Positions 9,371-18,276 of a stretch of 64,000 nucleotides of DNA are shown here, piece after piece; position 1 is the first letter of the stretch, and every line of letters begins with the position of its first letter. The notes under the pieces were generated by a model. The model ran no database searches and was not told the origin of the DNA. It saw only the letters and a list, made by a program, of their open reading frames with translations. Source of the stretch: an uncultured Dokdonia sp. (GTDB lineage Bacteria > Bacteroidota > Bacteroidia > Flavobacteriales > Flavobacteriaceae); assembly GCF_947492535.1 (NCBI RefSeq), contig NZ_CANLNH010000019.1, forward strand, positions 1 through 64,000, in the 5' to 3' direction. The translations under genes were made by a program, and so were the position numbers.

Positions 9371-10738
9371 CTATTCTACCTTTACAAAATGATAGGTTCC
9401 ATCTTGTTCTACTGTATATCCGATAATTTCTTCTGCTTCATTTCTTGTAAATGTCACAGTAGCTTTCGCTTCTTTACAATCAAAATAATCATCAGAGATA
9501 GGACGCAGGACACCGGCATTTTCTCGTGCATCTAAAGGCACCATGACTAACATGGTATCAAATAGTTCTATTCCAAAACGTTTTTTCGGATCGTCGTTAA
9601 GGTGATACACTCCTATATACTCTTTATATACATCACGTTTAATTTCAGATTTCTTTTTAATAAGAATCGGTGTATCCATCATGACACTACCTATATAATC
9701 TGCTATTTCGGGGGTTCTATCAAATTTGGTGTTAGACAACACACAAACAAAAAGGTCTTCTTCAGGTAAATACAATCCATTGGTTGTAAAGCCAAATAAG
9801 TTTCCGCCGTGTTGTATCGTCGGACTTCCTTGTAATTCTTTAAGAAAAAAACCATAGCCATAGCCAGTTCCTTCTCCTGAGTTGATCTGTTTTTCGGTGG
9901 TTAATTGTGAGACGACATATTCAGATATGACTGTTTTATCATGCAAAGCACGATGCCATAAGAACAAATCATATACCGTAGATCTCACCCCACCCACACT
10001 CTTAGACATTGCGGGACCTTCCTTAAAAACACCTGGTACATCTTCGGCGTATCCTGTGACTAGTCGTCTCTTTTTTACGTTACCAGGATCCCCTATAGCA
10101 CTAGACGTCATCTCTAGAGGTCCAAAAATAAACTGCTCCATATAGATACGTTTTTTCATACCAGACGCTTTTTCAATTACTGCATTTAATAATGAATAGT
10201 TACTATTACTATAGGCCCATTTTGATCCTGGTTCAAAAAGTAAAGGTTCGTCTTTAAAATAGGCAATCATGTCTTTTGGGGTATACTCTTTAGCGAGCAA
10301 ATGATACTCATCTTCGTCAACATCAAAATAGTCTGGAATCCCCGACGTTTGTGATAACAAATGATGAATGGTAATAGGATATTGTTTTACAGGATAATAC
10401 GGTACATATTGCTGAATTGTATCGATAAGCGATACTTTCCCTTGTTCTACCAGTTGCAATACCGCTGCCGACGTAAATTGTTTGGTCATGGAGGCTATTC
10501 GGAAGACCATATCGGTTTTTAGTTTTCGTTTAGGCGCTAAGGAAGCGAGTCCGTAAGCTTTTTGAAATAGGATCTTATCTCCTTTTGAAATCAACACAAC
10601 TGCACCTGGTTCATTTTTTGGGTATTCATCTGTTAAGAATTGATCGATGGTTTCTAATTGTTGTGTTGTTTTTTGTTGTGCAAAAAGGGTTGTAGTCAGG
10701 AGGAAAATGAGTATTGTTAGTATGTGTTTCATGTTCAA
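9371..10738 (-). CDS. Secreted serine hydrolase, beta-lactamase (class C/PBP4-like) family
   Basis: This is a 455-residue protein with a signal peptide (about 1-20, LFAQ). The catalytic motifs of the serine beta-lactamase/DD-peptidase fold are complete: S83-M-T-K86, Y176-S-N178 and H310-G-G. A C-terminal domain of about 110 residues follows, typical of Bacteroidota 'serine hydrolase' proteins that act as esterases or D-amino peptidases rather than antibiotic-resistance enzymes. The next gene on this strand (11486-12613) is a membrane AraC regulator, and the same pairing recurs at 30921-34427. The true substrate is unknown. Confidence 0.88.
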   Translation of the reverse strand: MNMKHILTILIFLLTTTLFAQQKTTQQLETIDQFLTDEYPKNEPGAVVLISKGDKILFQKAYGLASLAPKRKLKTDMVFRIASMTKQFTSAAVLQLVEQGKVSLIDTIQQYVPYYPVKQYPITIHHLLSQTSGIPDYFDVDEDEYHLLAKEYTPKDMIAYFKDEPLLFEPGSKWAYSNSNYSLLNAVIEKASGMKKRIYMEQFIFGPLEMTSSAIGDPGNVKKRRLVTGYAEDVPGVFKEGPAMSKSVGGVRSTVYDLFLWHRALHDKTVISEYVVSQLTTEKQINSGEGTGYGYGFFLKELQGSPTIQHGGNLFGFTTNGLYLPEEDLFVCVLSNTKFDRTPEIADYIGSVMMDTPILIKKKSEIKRDVYKEYIGVYHLNDDPKKRFGIELFDTMLVMVPLDARENAGVLRPISDDYFDCKEAKATVTFTRNEAEEIIGYTVEQDGTYHFVKVE

Positions 10739-10788
10739 TGTTTCATGTTTTTAGTTTATTCATTTCTTTTTATTATTTGTCATTTTTT

Positions 10789-10885
10789 GTTTCTCCATCC
10801 CTAAAGGGAGCAAAAAATAAGATGTAGTTCCAATAATTGCAAGAATATGTCCACCCTTTAGAATTGAGGAAAAACATATTCGATG
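10789..10885. repeat. MITE-like imperfect palindromic repeat, copy 1
   Basis: It aligns with 11379-11472, sharing GTTTCTCC at the start, GCAAAAAATAAG, AATTGC and CACCCTTTAG in the same order and spacing. Ends are partly inverted (CCCTAAAGGG near the left, CCCTTTAG near the right). Confidence 0.75.
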
Positions 10886-11309
10886 TGAAGAACGACGTAG
10901 TTAGTTACAAGGTATTTTTCATAGTTTCTTTTCATTTGTAAGGGTGAGATTCCCGCCTTCGCGGGAATTAATTGTTACACAAAAGAAACCCAAAACCCTT
11001 ATAGAACCTACTCAAATCTAGATTTGAGTATAGGTTTTCATCATTCCGAACGAGTTTATGAAGAGGAATCGAATGCCGTCATCTCGACTTTAGGAGAGAT
11101 CAAACAAGAAACTAAAAAACTACGCACTGTTTTTTGATTTCCAATCTCATGCAACCAGAAATGATGCTCCTTTTCTCAAAATAGAGTATTGCTCTATTTT
11201 AGAGTGTTACTCTATTTTGATTTCAAACTAATAAACTACCTCGGGGCAAGCCTCGGAGTATTAAACCCTTTGGCGGCGCCAATAAAATGATAGTGAACAC
11301 CTCCCTCAA

Positions 11310-11329
11310 TCCCTCCTTTTTAGGAGGGA
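11310..11329. repeat. Hairpin repeat TCCCTCCT/AGGAGGGA, second copy
   Basis: Near copy of the hairpin at 9304-9323 with the same flanking GGGAAG. This supports a dispersed hairpin rather than a gene-specific terminator. Confidence 0.6.
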
Positions 11330-11378
11330 AGCTCAATGCAAAGACTTATTTGATGTAAAAAGTGTCCTCTATTTTCTG

Positions 11379-11472
11379 TTTCTCCTTCCCAAAAGAGAGC
11401 AAAAAATAAGGTGTACTTTCCCTAATTGCGAGCATATGTACACCCTTTAGGGTTGGGAAAAGACATTTTCGG
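11379..11472. repeat. MITE-like imperfect palindromic repeat, copy 2
   Basis: Partner of 10789-10885. Here the internal inversion is clearer: AAGGTGTAC on the left pairs with GTACACCCTT on the right. It lies just downstream of the AraC gene stop. Confidence 0.75.
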
Positions 11473-11485
11473 TTTAAAAACTATA

Positions 11486-12613
11486 TTAATTCTTTACCTG
11501 TGATTCTTTAAATTCTTTGGGAGACTGTTGGGTCATTTTTTTAAAAACACGTTGAAAGGTGGCTTGGGAATTAAAACCACAATCATAGGCAATACCCGTA
11601 ATAGTGAGGTGTGCATTTTCAGGATCCAAAATTCGTTGTTTAAATTCCGCAACCCGATAGGTATTGACATACTCATTAAAACTCTTGCCTACATGCTGAT
11701 TTAAGACGCTAGAAATGGTTTTCTGCGGAATACCTGTGTGTTGTACGACATCTTGTAATTTAAGCGTAGCATTGAGATACCATTGTTCTTCATTCATTAA
11801 TTGTTCCAGTCGCTGTACCGTATGTGTGATATCTTCAGACGAAATCACCAAGGCTGTTGACTTCTTTGAGATCGCTTTATATCCAATGATATACCCATTA
11901 ATCCCCAACCAATACACCAAAATCACTAGCGGGATATATACAGGATACCAACCCACAGTGGTTAATACATACCCAGACAGTGTCGGAATACTGTACGGAA
12001 TCAAATGCAATGCCCAGATGCTTGCAAATAGGGTAAATCCGATAAAGAATCGTTTCGCCCATTTCGCGGAAGCGGTTTCCTTTTCCTGTAAAGATTGTTT
12101 TTTCCATAGTGCATATGAAAACCATAAATACACCACCAGAGATACCCACCTCGGAATATCAACATAGGTCGTATAATCATCTACCCAATCACTAAACGTA
12201 TTTAAAGCTGTCCCATCTAATATTCCGAAAAAACCACCAAGAATAAGTATAAAAAACACGATATGTGGCATCACATCCAGAATGACCGTATAAAAATGAC
12301 GTTTATCTTTCTTAGAGAGTGTATCCTCAGGATGCAGTAAGGCACGAATATAAAAATAGAGTAACGGACCTACGGGCATAATCACCACCAAAGGCACAAT
12401 CGCTTGTATCAGATCTAAGACAAGATGAGACGTTGTCACCGCATTTAACAAATACAAATTGAGACATACCAAAGAGATCAATAGTATAATCCATGCGAGG
12501 CGTCTATTGGCATTTTTATTTACCCGAAGTCTATACAAAACCACTACCGTAATAAGCCCTTGTATGGTTCCGAGTAATACTAAAATAGCTAATAAGGTAC
12601 TTCCGTCTTGCAT
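11486..12613 (-). CDS. Membrane-anchored AraC-family transcriptional regulator
   Basis: The 375-residue protein has about seven hydrophobic segments in its first ~255 residues. A C-terminal AraC/XylS double helix-turn-helix follows in the last ~100 residues, ending in 'GIAYDCGFNSQATFQRVFKKM' style signature residues. Such proteins probably sense an envelope signal and bind DNA from the membrane. I chose ATG 12613, not the GTG at 12619, because a TAnnTTTG promoter element overlaps the GTG. The serine hydrolase downstream on the same strand is a likely target, but a 747-bp repeat-filled gap separates them. Signal and regulon are unknown. Confidence 0.85.
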   Translation of the reverse strand: MQDGSTLLAILVLLGTIQGLITVVVLYRLRVNKNANRRLAWIILLISLVCLNLYLLNAVTTSHLVLDLIQAIVPLVVIMPVGPLLYFYIRALLHPEDTLSKKDKRHFYTVILDVMPHIVFFILILGGFFGILDGTALNTFSDWVDDYTTYVDIPRWVSLVVYLWFSYALWKKQSLQEKETASAKWAKRFFIGFTLFASIWALHLIPYSIPTLSGYVLTTVGWYPVYIPLVILVYWLGINGYIIGYKAISKKSTALVISSEDITHTVQRLEQLMNEEQWYLNATLKLQDVVQHTGIPQKTISSVLNQHVGKSFNEYVNTYRVAEFKQRILDPENAHLTITGIAYDCGFNSQATFQRVFKKMTQQSPKEFKESQVKN

Positions 12614-12618
12614 GTACA

Positions 12619-12626
12619 CAAAGGTA
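12619..12626 (-). promoter_or_regulatory. Putative -7 element of the AraC gene, leaderless arrangement
   Basis: On the minus strand TACCTTTG fits TAnnTTTG and ends only 5 bases before ATG 12613. The transcript would start at or next to the start codon. Confidence 0.5.
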
Positions 12627-12636
12627 TCTTTTTATA

Positions 12637-12652
12637 CGCTTTCGCGAAAGCG
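12637..12652. repeat. Palindrome CGCTTTCGCGAAAGCG
   Basis: 16-bp core of the dispersed palindrome family, located about where the -33 region of the AraC promoter would be. Confidence 0.9.
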
Positions 12653-13044
12653 CACTCAGAAGCAAATGAAGTGAGAATTTTGGTATGCGAACGTATGAAG
12701 ATAAGATTGACAAAAATAAGGGCGTAGGACAAACTCATCTCTCACCAACCATCAACTAACGATTCAAAACATAAACACTTAAACTTCTAACCTTTTTAAA
12801 CTCATCACTTAAGACTCAAAGACTATCCATATTGTCACAGGGAGCTTGTCGAAGTGCTTTACATATCAAATCCAAAAACTTGAAACTTGTAACAATGAAT
12901 ACGGTTTTCCGTAAGAGGAATGCTTACTAGAAAAGTATCTTTATAAATTAAATCCATATTACTTGTAAATACGCTTTGTTATCTATCAAAGATGTCTATT
13001 TTTAAAGAACCAATTATTTATAACTAGTAACCAGCACTTATTTA

Positions 13045-14616
13045 ATGTCTGAAGATCAAAAACAGCAGCAACTCAAACAAACCCTCTGGAATATTGCAAA
13101 TGACCTCCGTGGTAATATGGACGCAGATGATTTTAGAGATTATATATTAGGTTTTATTTTTTATAAGTATTTAAGCCGAAAAATGAAAGGCTATGCAAAC
13201 ATTATTCTGCAACCTGATGGTTTACGTTACGATACGGTAGAAGCGCATCCTGAAGCCGAAGCTTTGCTAGAAGCTATTAGATTTGAGGCTTTAGATAAAT
13301 TAGGATACTTTTTAAAACCCAGCGAACTCTTTAGCGAACTGGCGAAACGTGGAAACTCAGGCGGAAAAAACAACTTCATTCTTGGCGATCTTGCAAATGT
13401 GCTCACGAGCATTGAGCAAAGTACCATGGGAAGTGAGAGCGAAGACGATTTTGGCAATCTCTTTGAAGACCTTGATTTAACCAGTAGTAAATTAGGAAAG
13501 ACAGAAGATGCTAAAAACGAACTCATTGTAAAAGTACTGAGTCACCTTGAAATGATAGATTTTGACTTAGAGAATACCGAAAGTGATATTCTTGGAGATG
13601 CCTATGAGTATTTAATAGGTCAATTTGCAAGTGGCGCGGGAAAAAAAGCAGGGGAGTTTTATACTCCCCAACAAGTATCTAAGATACTAGCACAGCTAGT
13701 GACTACCAATAAAACAACCCTAAAAAGTGTCTATGATCCTACCTGTGGATCTGGTTCTTTACTATTGCGTGTGGCAAAAGAAGTTAAAGAAGTAGGTTCT
13801 TTTTATGGGCAAGAAAGTAACCCGACTACCTACAACCTGTGTCGTATGAATATGATCATGCACAATGTACATTACAAGCAGTTTGATATTTATAATGAAG
13901 ACACGCTTGTCAATCCAAGCCCAAATCATAGAGACAAACGCTTTGAAGCCATTGTAGCAAATCCACCCTTTTCAGCAAAATGGACAGCTAGTCCTTTATT
14001 TATGAGTGACGATCGGTTTTCTGCCTATGGGAAATTAGCTCCAAAATCTAAGGCCGATTTTGCCTTTGTACAACATATGATACACCAACTAGAGGACACA
14101 GGTACGATGGCATGTGTATTACCACATGGAGTGTTGTTTAGAGGGGCTGCAGAAGGACATATTCGTAAATTTCTAATAGCAGATAAAAACTATCTGGATG
14201 CTGTGATAGGCTTACCCGCAAACATATTTTACGGCACCAGTATTCCTACTTGTATTTTGGTGTTAAAAAAGCAACGTGCAAACGCTCAAGATATTTTGTT
14301 TATAGACGCCAGCCAACATTTTGAAAAAGTAAAAACCCAAAATGTATTGCAAGAAACGCATATCAATGAAATTATAAACACCTATCGAGAACGTACTACA
14401 AAAGATAAATACAGTTATGTCGCTACGCTAGATGAGGTGAAGGAAAATGATTATAATCTAAACATTCCTCGCTATGTAGACACCTTTGAAGAAGAAGAGC
14501 CTATAGATTTAGGGCAAGTCTCAAAAGACCTAAAAGCCTTAGATAAAGACATTTCAAAAACGGATGCAACGATTGCAGATTTTTGTAAACAACTTGATAT
14601 AGACACTCCTTTTTAA
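13045..14616 (+). CDS. hsdM: Type I restriction-modification system, DNA methyltransferase subunit M
   Basis: This 523-residue N6-adenine methyltransferase methylates the host recognition site using SAM, in complex with HsdS. The N-terminal HsdM helical domain (KQTLWNIANDLRGNMDADDF, residues 11-30) is followed by the methylase core: SAM motif DPTCGSG at 231-237 and catalytic NPPF at 306-309. Length matches EcoKI HsdM (529). The TAA stop overlaps the hsdS ATG as TAATG, which implies translational coupling. It is the first gene of the island running to 22843. Confidence 0.96.
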   Translation: MSEDQKQQQLKQTLWNIANDLRGNMDADDFRDYILGFIFYKYLSRKMKGYANIILQPDGLRYDTVEAHPEAEALLEAIRFEALDKLGYFLKPSELFSELAKRGNSGGKNNFILGDLANVLTSIEQSTMGSESEDDFGNLFEDLDLTSSKLGKTEDAKNELIVKVLSHLEMIDFDLENTESDILGDAYEYLIGQFASGAGKKAGEFYTPQQVSKILAQLVTTNKTTLKSVYDPTCGSGSLLLRVAKEVKEVGSFYGQESNPTTYNLCRMNMIMHNVHYKQFDIYNEDTLVNPSPNHRDKRFEAIVANPPFSAKWTASPLFMSDDRFSAYGKLAPKSKADFAFVQHMIHQLEDTGTMACVLPHGVLFRGAAEGHIRKFLIADKNYLDAVIGLPANIFYGTSIPTCILVLKKQRANAQDILFIDASQHFEKVKTQNVLQETHINEIINTYRERTTKDKYSYVATLDEVKENDYNLNIPRYVDTFEEEEPIDLGQVSKDLKALDKDISKTDATIADFCKQLDIDTPF

Positions 14617-15944
14617 TGACAGCACAAAACAACAAAAAGAACGTCATTGCGAGCGCCAATTCCGAGTCAGTCATTGCGAGCGAGGAACGAGCGAAGCAAT
14701 CTCTCACTTCGGAGCACAAATCCCAAAAGCCATCTCACGATGCAACTGCTAATAACAAACAGATTGCTTCAAAATCGTCATTGCGAGGCACGAAGCAAAC
14801 TACGACGAAGAAATCTCTCTCTCTAAAACCCAAACTACGCTTTAAAGAGTTTGATGAGGAGTGGATAATAGCTAAAGTTATTGATTTTGCACCATTACAG
14901 AGGGGGTTTGATTTACCAGTGATTGAAATCAAAGAAGGTAAATACCCTGTAGTTTTTTCAAATGGCATTTTAAAAACTCATAATGAATTTAAAGCGTATT
15001 CCCCTGGAGTTGTGACGGGTAGATCTGGTACTATTGGTAAAGTCACATATGTTGAAAATGATTATTGGCCTCATAATACTGCATTATGGGTTACAGATTT
15101 CAAAGGAAATGACCCTAAATATGTCTATTATTTTTACTCAAACTTTAAATTAGAAAGGTTAGGGACAGGTTCAGGTGTACCTACTCTTAATCGAAATGAT
15201 GTACATGCCCAAAGGAGATGTATTCCCAAACTCCCAGAACAACAAAAAATAGCCAATTTCCTCACCGCAGTAGATACTAAAATACAACAACTCAATACAA
15301 AAAAAGAGTTATTAGAACAGTACAAAAAAGGCGTGATGCAACAACTGTTTAGTCAAGTATTGCGGTTTAAAGATGATGATGGGAATGATTTCCCAGATTG
15401 GAAAGAAGTTAAGGGTAATATGCTTTTTAAAAGTGTTTCAGATAAAAATCATAGCTCAGATTTACCAATACTTGCTATAACTCAAGATCAAGGAGCTATA
15501 CCAAGAGAAATGATTAATTATAAAATGATTGTTACAGAAAAAAGCGTTGCTAGTTATAAAGTTGTCCAAGTTGGTGATTTTATAATTAGTTTAAGATCAT
15601 TTCAAGGTGGAATAGAGTATTCAAATTATAAAGGAATCTGTAGCCCTGCTTATAATATTCTTCGTCCTGTTTCGGAAGAGATAAACAAAGATTTTTACAA
15701 ACGTTATTTGAAAACAGATAAATATATTAGGCAATTACAAAGTAAACTCGAAGGCATAAGAGATGGTAAAATGATAAGTTTTAAATATTTTTCAGAAATT
15801 AAATTGCCTTTTCCCTCCCTAAAAGAACAACAAAAAATAGCTACCTATTTAAGTGCGATAGACACAAAAATAGAAAGTGTCGCTACACAAATAAGCAAGA
15901 CGGAGACGTTTAAAAAAGGGTTGTTGCAGCAGCTGTTTGTATAA
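14616..15944 (+). CDS. hsdS: Type I restriction-modification system, specificity subunit S, with repeat-derived N-terminus
   Basis: This 442-residue subunit sets the DNA target. Two target-recognition domains are each followed by the conserved spacer helix (PEQQKIANFLTAVDTKI near 208-224 and KEQQKIATYLSAIDTKI near 404-420). The family normally begins near residue 70 (KPKLRFKEF). The ~70 extra residues are encoded by the dispersed GTCATTGCGAG...GAAGCAATCTC repeat, giving VIASEERAKQS and SLRGTKQ. No other Met occurs before about residue 240 and the ATG overlaps the hsdM stop, so this extension should be translated. Confidence 0.93.
   Translation: MTAQNNKKNVIASANSESVIASEERAKQSLTSEHKSQKPSHDATANNKQIASKSSLRGTKQTTTKKSLSLKPKLRFKEFDEEWIIAKVIDFAPLQRGFDLPVIEIKEGKYPVVFSNGILKTHNEFKAYSPGVVTGRSGTIGKVTYVENDYWPHNTALWVTDFKGNDPKYVYYFYSNFKLERLGTGSGVPTLNRNDVHAQRRCIPKLPEQQKIANFLTAVDTKIQQLNTKKELLEQYKKGVMQQLFSQVLRFKDDDGNDFPDWKEVKGNMLFKSVSDKNHSSDLPILAITQDQGAIPREMINYKMIVTEKSVASYKVVQVGDFIISLRSFQGGIEYSNYKGICSPAYNILRPVSEEINKDFYKRYLKTDKYIRQLQSKLEGIRDGKMISFKYFSEIKLPFPSLKEQQKIATYLSAIDTKIESVATQISKTETFKKGLLQQLFV
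14643..14818. repeat. Dispersed GTCATTGCGAG repeat copies inside hsdS
   Basis: Copies start at 14643, 14670 and 14779 (GTCATTGCGAG...). The pieces AGCGAAGCAATCTC and CACGAAGCAAAC are also visible. The same family occurs in the opposite orientation at 19594-19622 and 19934-19963. In hsdS the repeats keep an open frame. Confidence 0.85.
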
Positions 15945-15962
15945 GCGATCTATAAAGAAAAA

Positions 15963-17165
15963 ATGATAGAAAGAGAACGTATACCAGATGATGAAGAAAA
16001 AACATTTAAAAAACTGTTTCGTGATGGTTTAGCGATGTTTTATGATAAAATTATAGATCATAGACTGGTATTTCCTTTTAATGATCATTATGATACAGGA
16101 ACAGTCGTCCCGCTTATGCTTGGTGAATTCTTTTTTAGAGATTGTCATTTTAACCACGAAATAGTCATTACAGATATACCTGAAAACTATAATTTAACCT
16201 TTAAAAATTGCATTTTTAAAGAGAACCTTAGATTAGAAAATGCCATCATTAAAAGTAATGTCAGGTTTAGAGACTGTCGGTTTTTAGGAGAAACAGATTT
16301 CCACCATACACGCTTTGAAAAACGAGCAGATTTTTGGAAATCTACTTTTTATCAAAACACTAAGTTCTATAAAACGGAGTTCTTGGATATTGCAGATTTT
16401 TCAGCAGTTTGTTTTAAAGAAAATGTGCTTTTTACCCATGCGCTTATTCATAAACTACTCGTCTTACGAAATACAAATCCTGAAAAAGGGTTTGATCTCT
16501 CTACAGCGGTCTTAGTAGGTGACCTTAGTATTTTCAACTTCAAATTTGATGATTACACGACATATACTCAAATTTATAAAGATCTAGATAATGCATTAAC
16601 AAAAGAAGATACCTTTAGCTATGATGAGGCGTATACCGCGATATATGAAACTATTATAGCAGAAAGCTATCAGATCCCTATTGAAAATAAGAGAGAAACG
16701 TATCGTATTATAAAACATCAGTTAGAAAATCAAAAAAACTATATTGATGCCATTCCCTATAAAGTAAAAGAAAGCAGAACGCATTTTAAAGAATCTTGGT
16801 TACAGATAAGATATGGTGTTCACCTGTTTAATCCAATATCCAATATCATTGTTTTATCGCTTAATGGGCTTTCCAATTGGTTTGGTTCTTCCTATATACA
16901 AGGGATACTATTCACACTTTCTGTTGGTACTATTTTCTTCCATTGGGCTTTGTCACATATAGGTAATTTTGAATTTACAATGGATTATACACAATGGCAA
17001 TGGGACTATTTTGTTCAATTCTTAAATCCAACGCATCGGTTTGACTATATGAAAGCCATTGATGCGCATCCAAGAACATGGTTTTTTATATGGGATTTTA
17101 TAGGTAGGATTTTCGTGGGCTACGGGATTTATCAAACCATCCAGGCATTTAGAAAGTATAGATAA
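15963..17165 (+). CDS. Pentapeptide-repeat-like protein with C-terminal membrane segments
   Basis: This is a 400-residue protein of unknown role. Residues ~45-190 show a degenerate pentapeptide-repeat pattern with Phe or Leu every fifth position (NCIFKENLRLENAIIKSNV, CRFLGETDFHHTRFEKRADF). This predicts a right-handed beta-helix. A helical stretch (~190-285) leads to two or three C-terminal hydrophobic segments (about 293-332 and 372-392). The gene starts 18 bp after hsdS and ends 2 bp before the next gene, so it belongs to the restriction island operon. A membrane effector in defence is possible but is inference from position only. Confidence 0.75.
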   Translation: MIERERIPDDEEKTFKKLFRDGLAMFYDKIIDHRLVFPFNDHYDTGTVVPLMLGEFFFRDCHFNHEIVITDIPENYNLTFKNCIFKENLRLENAIIKSNVRFRDCRFLGETDFHHTRFEKRADFWKSTFYQNTKFYKTEFLDIADFSAVCFKENVLFTHALIHKLLVLRNTNPEKGFDLSTAVLVGDLSIFNFKFDDYTTYTQIYKDLDNALTKEDTFSYDEAYTAIYETIIAESYQIPIENKRETYRIIKHQLENQKNYIDAIPYKVKESRTHFKESWLQIRYGVHLFNPISNIIVLSLNGLSNWFGSSYIQGILFTLSVGTIFFHWALSHIGNFEFTMDYTQWQWDYFVQFLNPTHRFDYMKAIDAHPRTWFFIWDFIGRIFVGYGIYQTIQAFRKYR

Positions 17166-17167
17166 TT

Positions 17168-18259
17168 ATGTACAAAATAAACAAAGTATCAAACGATATA
17201 GAAAAGCTAGAAGAACGCTTATTTAAAGATTTAGGTTTTAGAGAACGTGACCATTTGCAAGAATGGATAGCCAAAAATCCAGAAATTTTAGGTGAAGATC
17301 TACTTATCATCCAAAAAGAGTTTAGTGGCTTTAATGATACTAATGAACGCTTAGATTTATTAGCCTTAGATAAAGAAGGAAATCTAGTAATTATAGAAAA
17401 TAAATTAGACGATTCTGGTAAAAATGTAACTTGGCAAGCTTTAAAATATGCATCCTATTGTTCTACATTAACAACAAAACAAATTCTTCATCTCTTTCAA
17501 CAATATTTACTACAATCACAAAGTGAAGAAATTGCAGAAGATTTAGTTAAAACCTACTTGGAGCATACAGAAGGTGAATTGTATTTAAATTCAGGTGATC
17601 AACGTATTATTTTTGTTGCTAATCATTACAGAAAAGAAGTTACCTCTACAGTATTGTGGTTAATCACGCATGGTATAAATGTTCAATGCTTTAGGGCAAC
17701 TCCTTTTAGTGAAAATGAAAACATATTCCTACAGATAGAACAAATCATACCGCTTCCAGAAACGGAAGAGTTTATGATTGACGTACAAGAAAAGAAACGT
17801 GAAGATTTAGAAAAAGGAAAAGGATTAAGTGAGACTAGAAAAACGCAACTAGAATTTTGGAAAAGATTTAAAGACAGATTACTTCAGTTTGACGAAATAC
17901 ACAAGTTGCAAACACCTAGACCTCAATATTGGTTTGATGTGGTATTAGGAAAATCAGGTATTCATCTTTCAAATACTTTTAATACAGATAGAAACGAAAT
18001 AGGAATTAGAATTTATATATCAAGTAAAAATGTAGAGGAGTGGTTACCATATTTTGAAAAAGAAAAATTTCATATTGAATCTGTAATTGGAGATGAATTA
18101 TTGTGGAATCCGAATCCAAAAAATAAAGACAAGATTATTGCTTTATACAAACAATTCAATCTTAATGACAAAGATAATTGGGATGAAGCTATAGATTGGA
18201 TGGCTGATAAAACTATTATTTTGAGAAAAGTATTTATGGATTTAATTAAAGATAAATAA
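17168..18259 (+). CDS. DUF4268 protein with PD-(D/E)XK nuclease domain
   Basis: The 363-residue product has an N-terminal PD-(D/E)XK fold of the NucS/DUF91-like type: RLDLLALD (Asp63), then VIIENKL with Glu77-Asn-Lys79, and the QALKYASY helix. Its C-terminal ~150 residues fit DUF4268 (TRKTQLEFWKRFKDRLLQF... and a WYxK-less 'RIYISS' strand). Proteins of this type often sit in restriction-modification loci. It starts 2 bp after the preceding gene. It is probably a DNA-binding nuclease or accessory factor; its real substrate is not known. Confidence 0.82.
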   Translation: MYKINKVSNDIEKLEERLFKDLGFRERDHLQEWIAKNPEILGEDLLIIQKEFSGFNDTNERLDLLALDKEGNLVIIENKLDDSGKNVTWQALKYASYCSTLTTKQILHLFQQYLLQSQSEEIAEDLVKTYLEHTEGELYLNSGDQRIIFVANHYRKEVTSTVLWLITHGINVQCFRATPFSENENIFLQIEQIIPLPETEEFMIDVQEKKREDLEKGKGLSETRKTQLEFWKRFKDRLLQFDEIHKLQTPRPQYWFDVVLGKSGIHLSNTFNTDRNEIGIRIYISSKNVEEWLPYFEKEKFHIESVIGDELLWNPNPKNKDKIIALYKQFNLNDKDNWDEAIDWMADKTIILRKVFMDLIKDK

Positions 18260-18276
18260 GGTAAGAATACTAACAA

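Larger units (their letters stand above)
10739..11485. other. Repeat-rich spacer without genes (747 bp)
   Basis: No ORF looks real here. The spacer holds two copies of a ~95-bp imperfect palindromic repeat (10789 and 11379), a hairpin of the type TTCCCGCCTTCGCGGGAA (10951-10968), an inverted repeat ACTCAAATCTAGATTTGAGT (11013-11032), a repeated AAAATAGAG stem (11178-11200) and a second AGGAGGG hairpin (11310-11329). It looks like an accumulation of small mobile or structural repeats. Confidence 0.75.
12614..13044. other. Intergenic spacer upstream of hsdM, no gene seen
   Basis: Divergent spacer of 431 bp. It contains the AraC promoter element, one CGCTTTCGCGAAAGCG palindrome (12637-12652) and a fragment GAGCTTGTCGAAGTG of a dispersed repeat (about 12841). 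The last ~90 bp should hold the hsdM promoter but show no clean TAnnTTTG. Confidence 0.65.

Noticed and set aside
9245-9535. 96-codon plus-strand frame
   Set aside because: It overlaps the 3' end of the serine hydrolase on the opposite strand and starts in repeat-rich spacer; the composition is not protein-like.
11230-11260. Hairpin-like CCTCGGGGCAAGCCTCGG
   Set aside because: The two arms are closer to a direct than an inverted repeat (several mismatches when folded), so I do not call it a terminator.
17100-17165. VGYG near the end of the pentapeptide/membrane protein, as in K+ channel filters
   Set aside because: Only ~13 residues follow it, so there is no room for the inner helix that must follow a selectivity filter.
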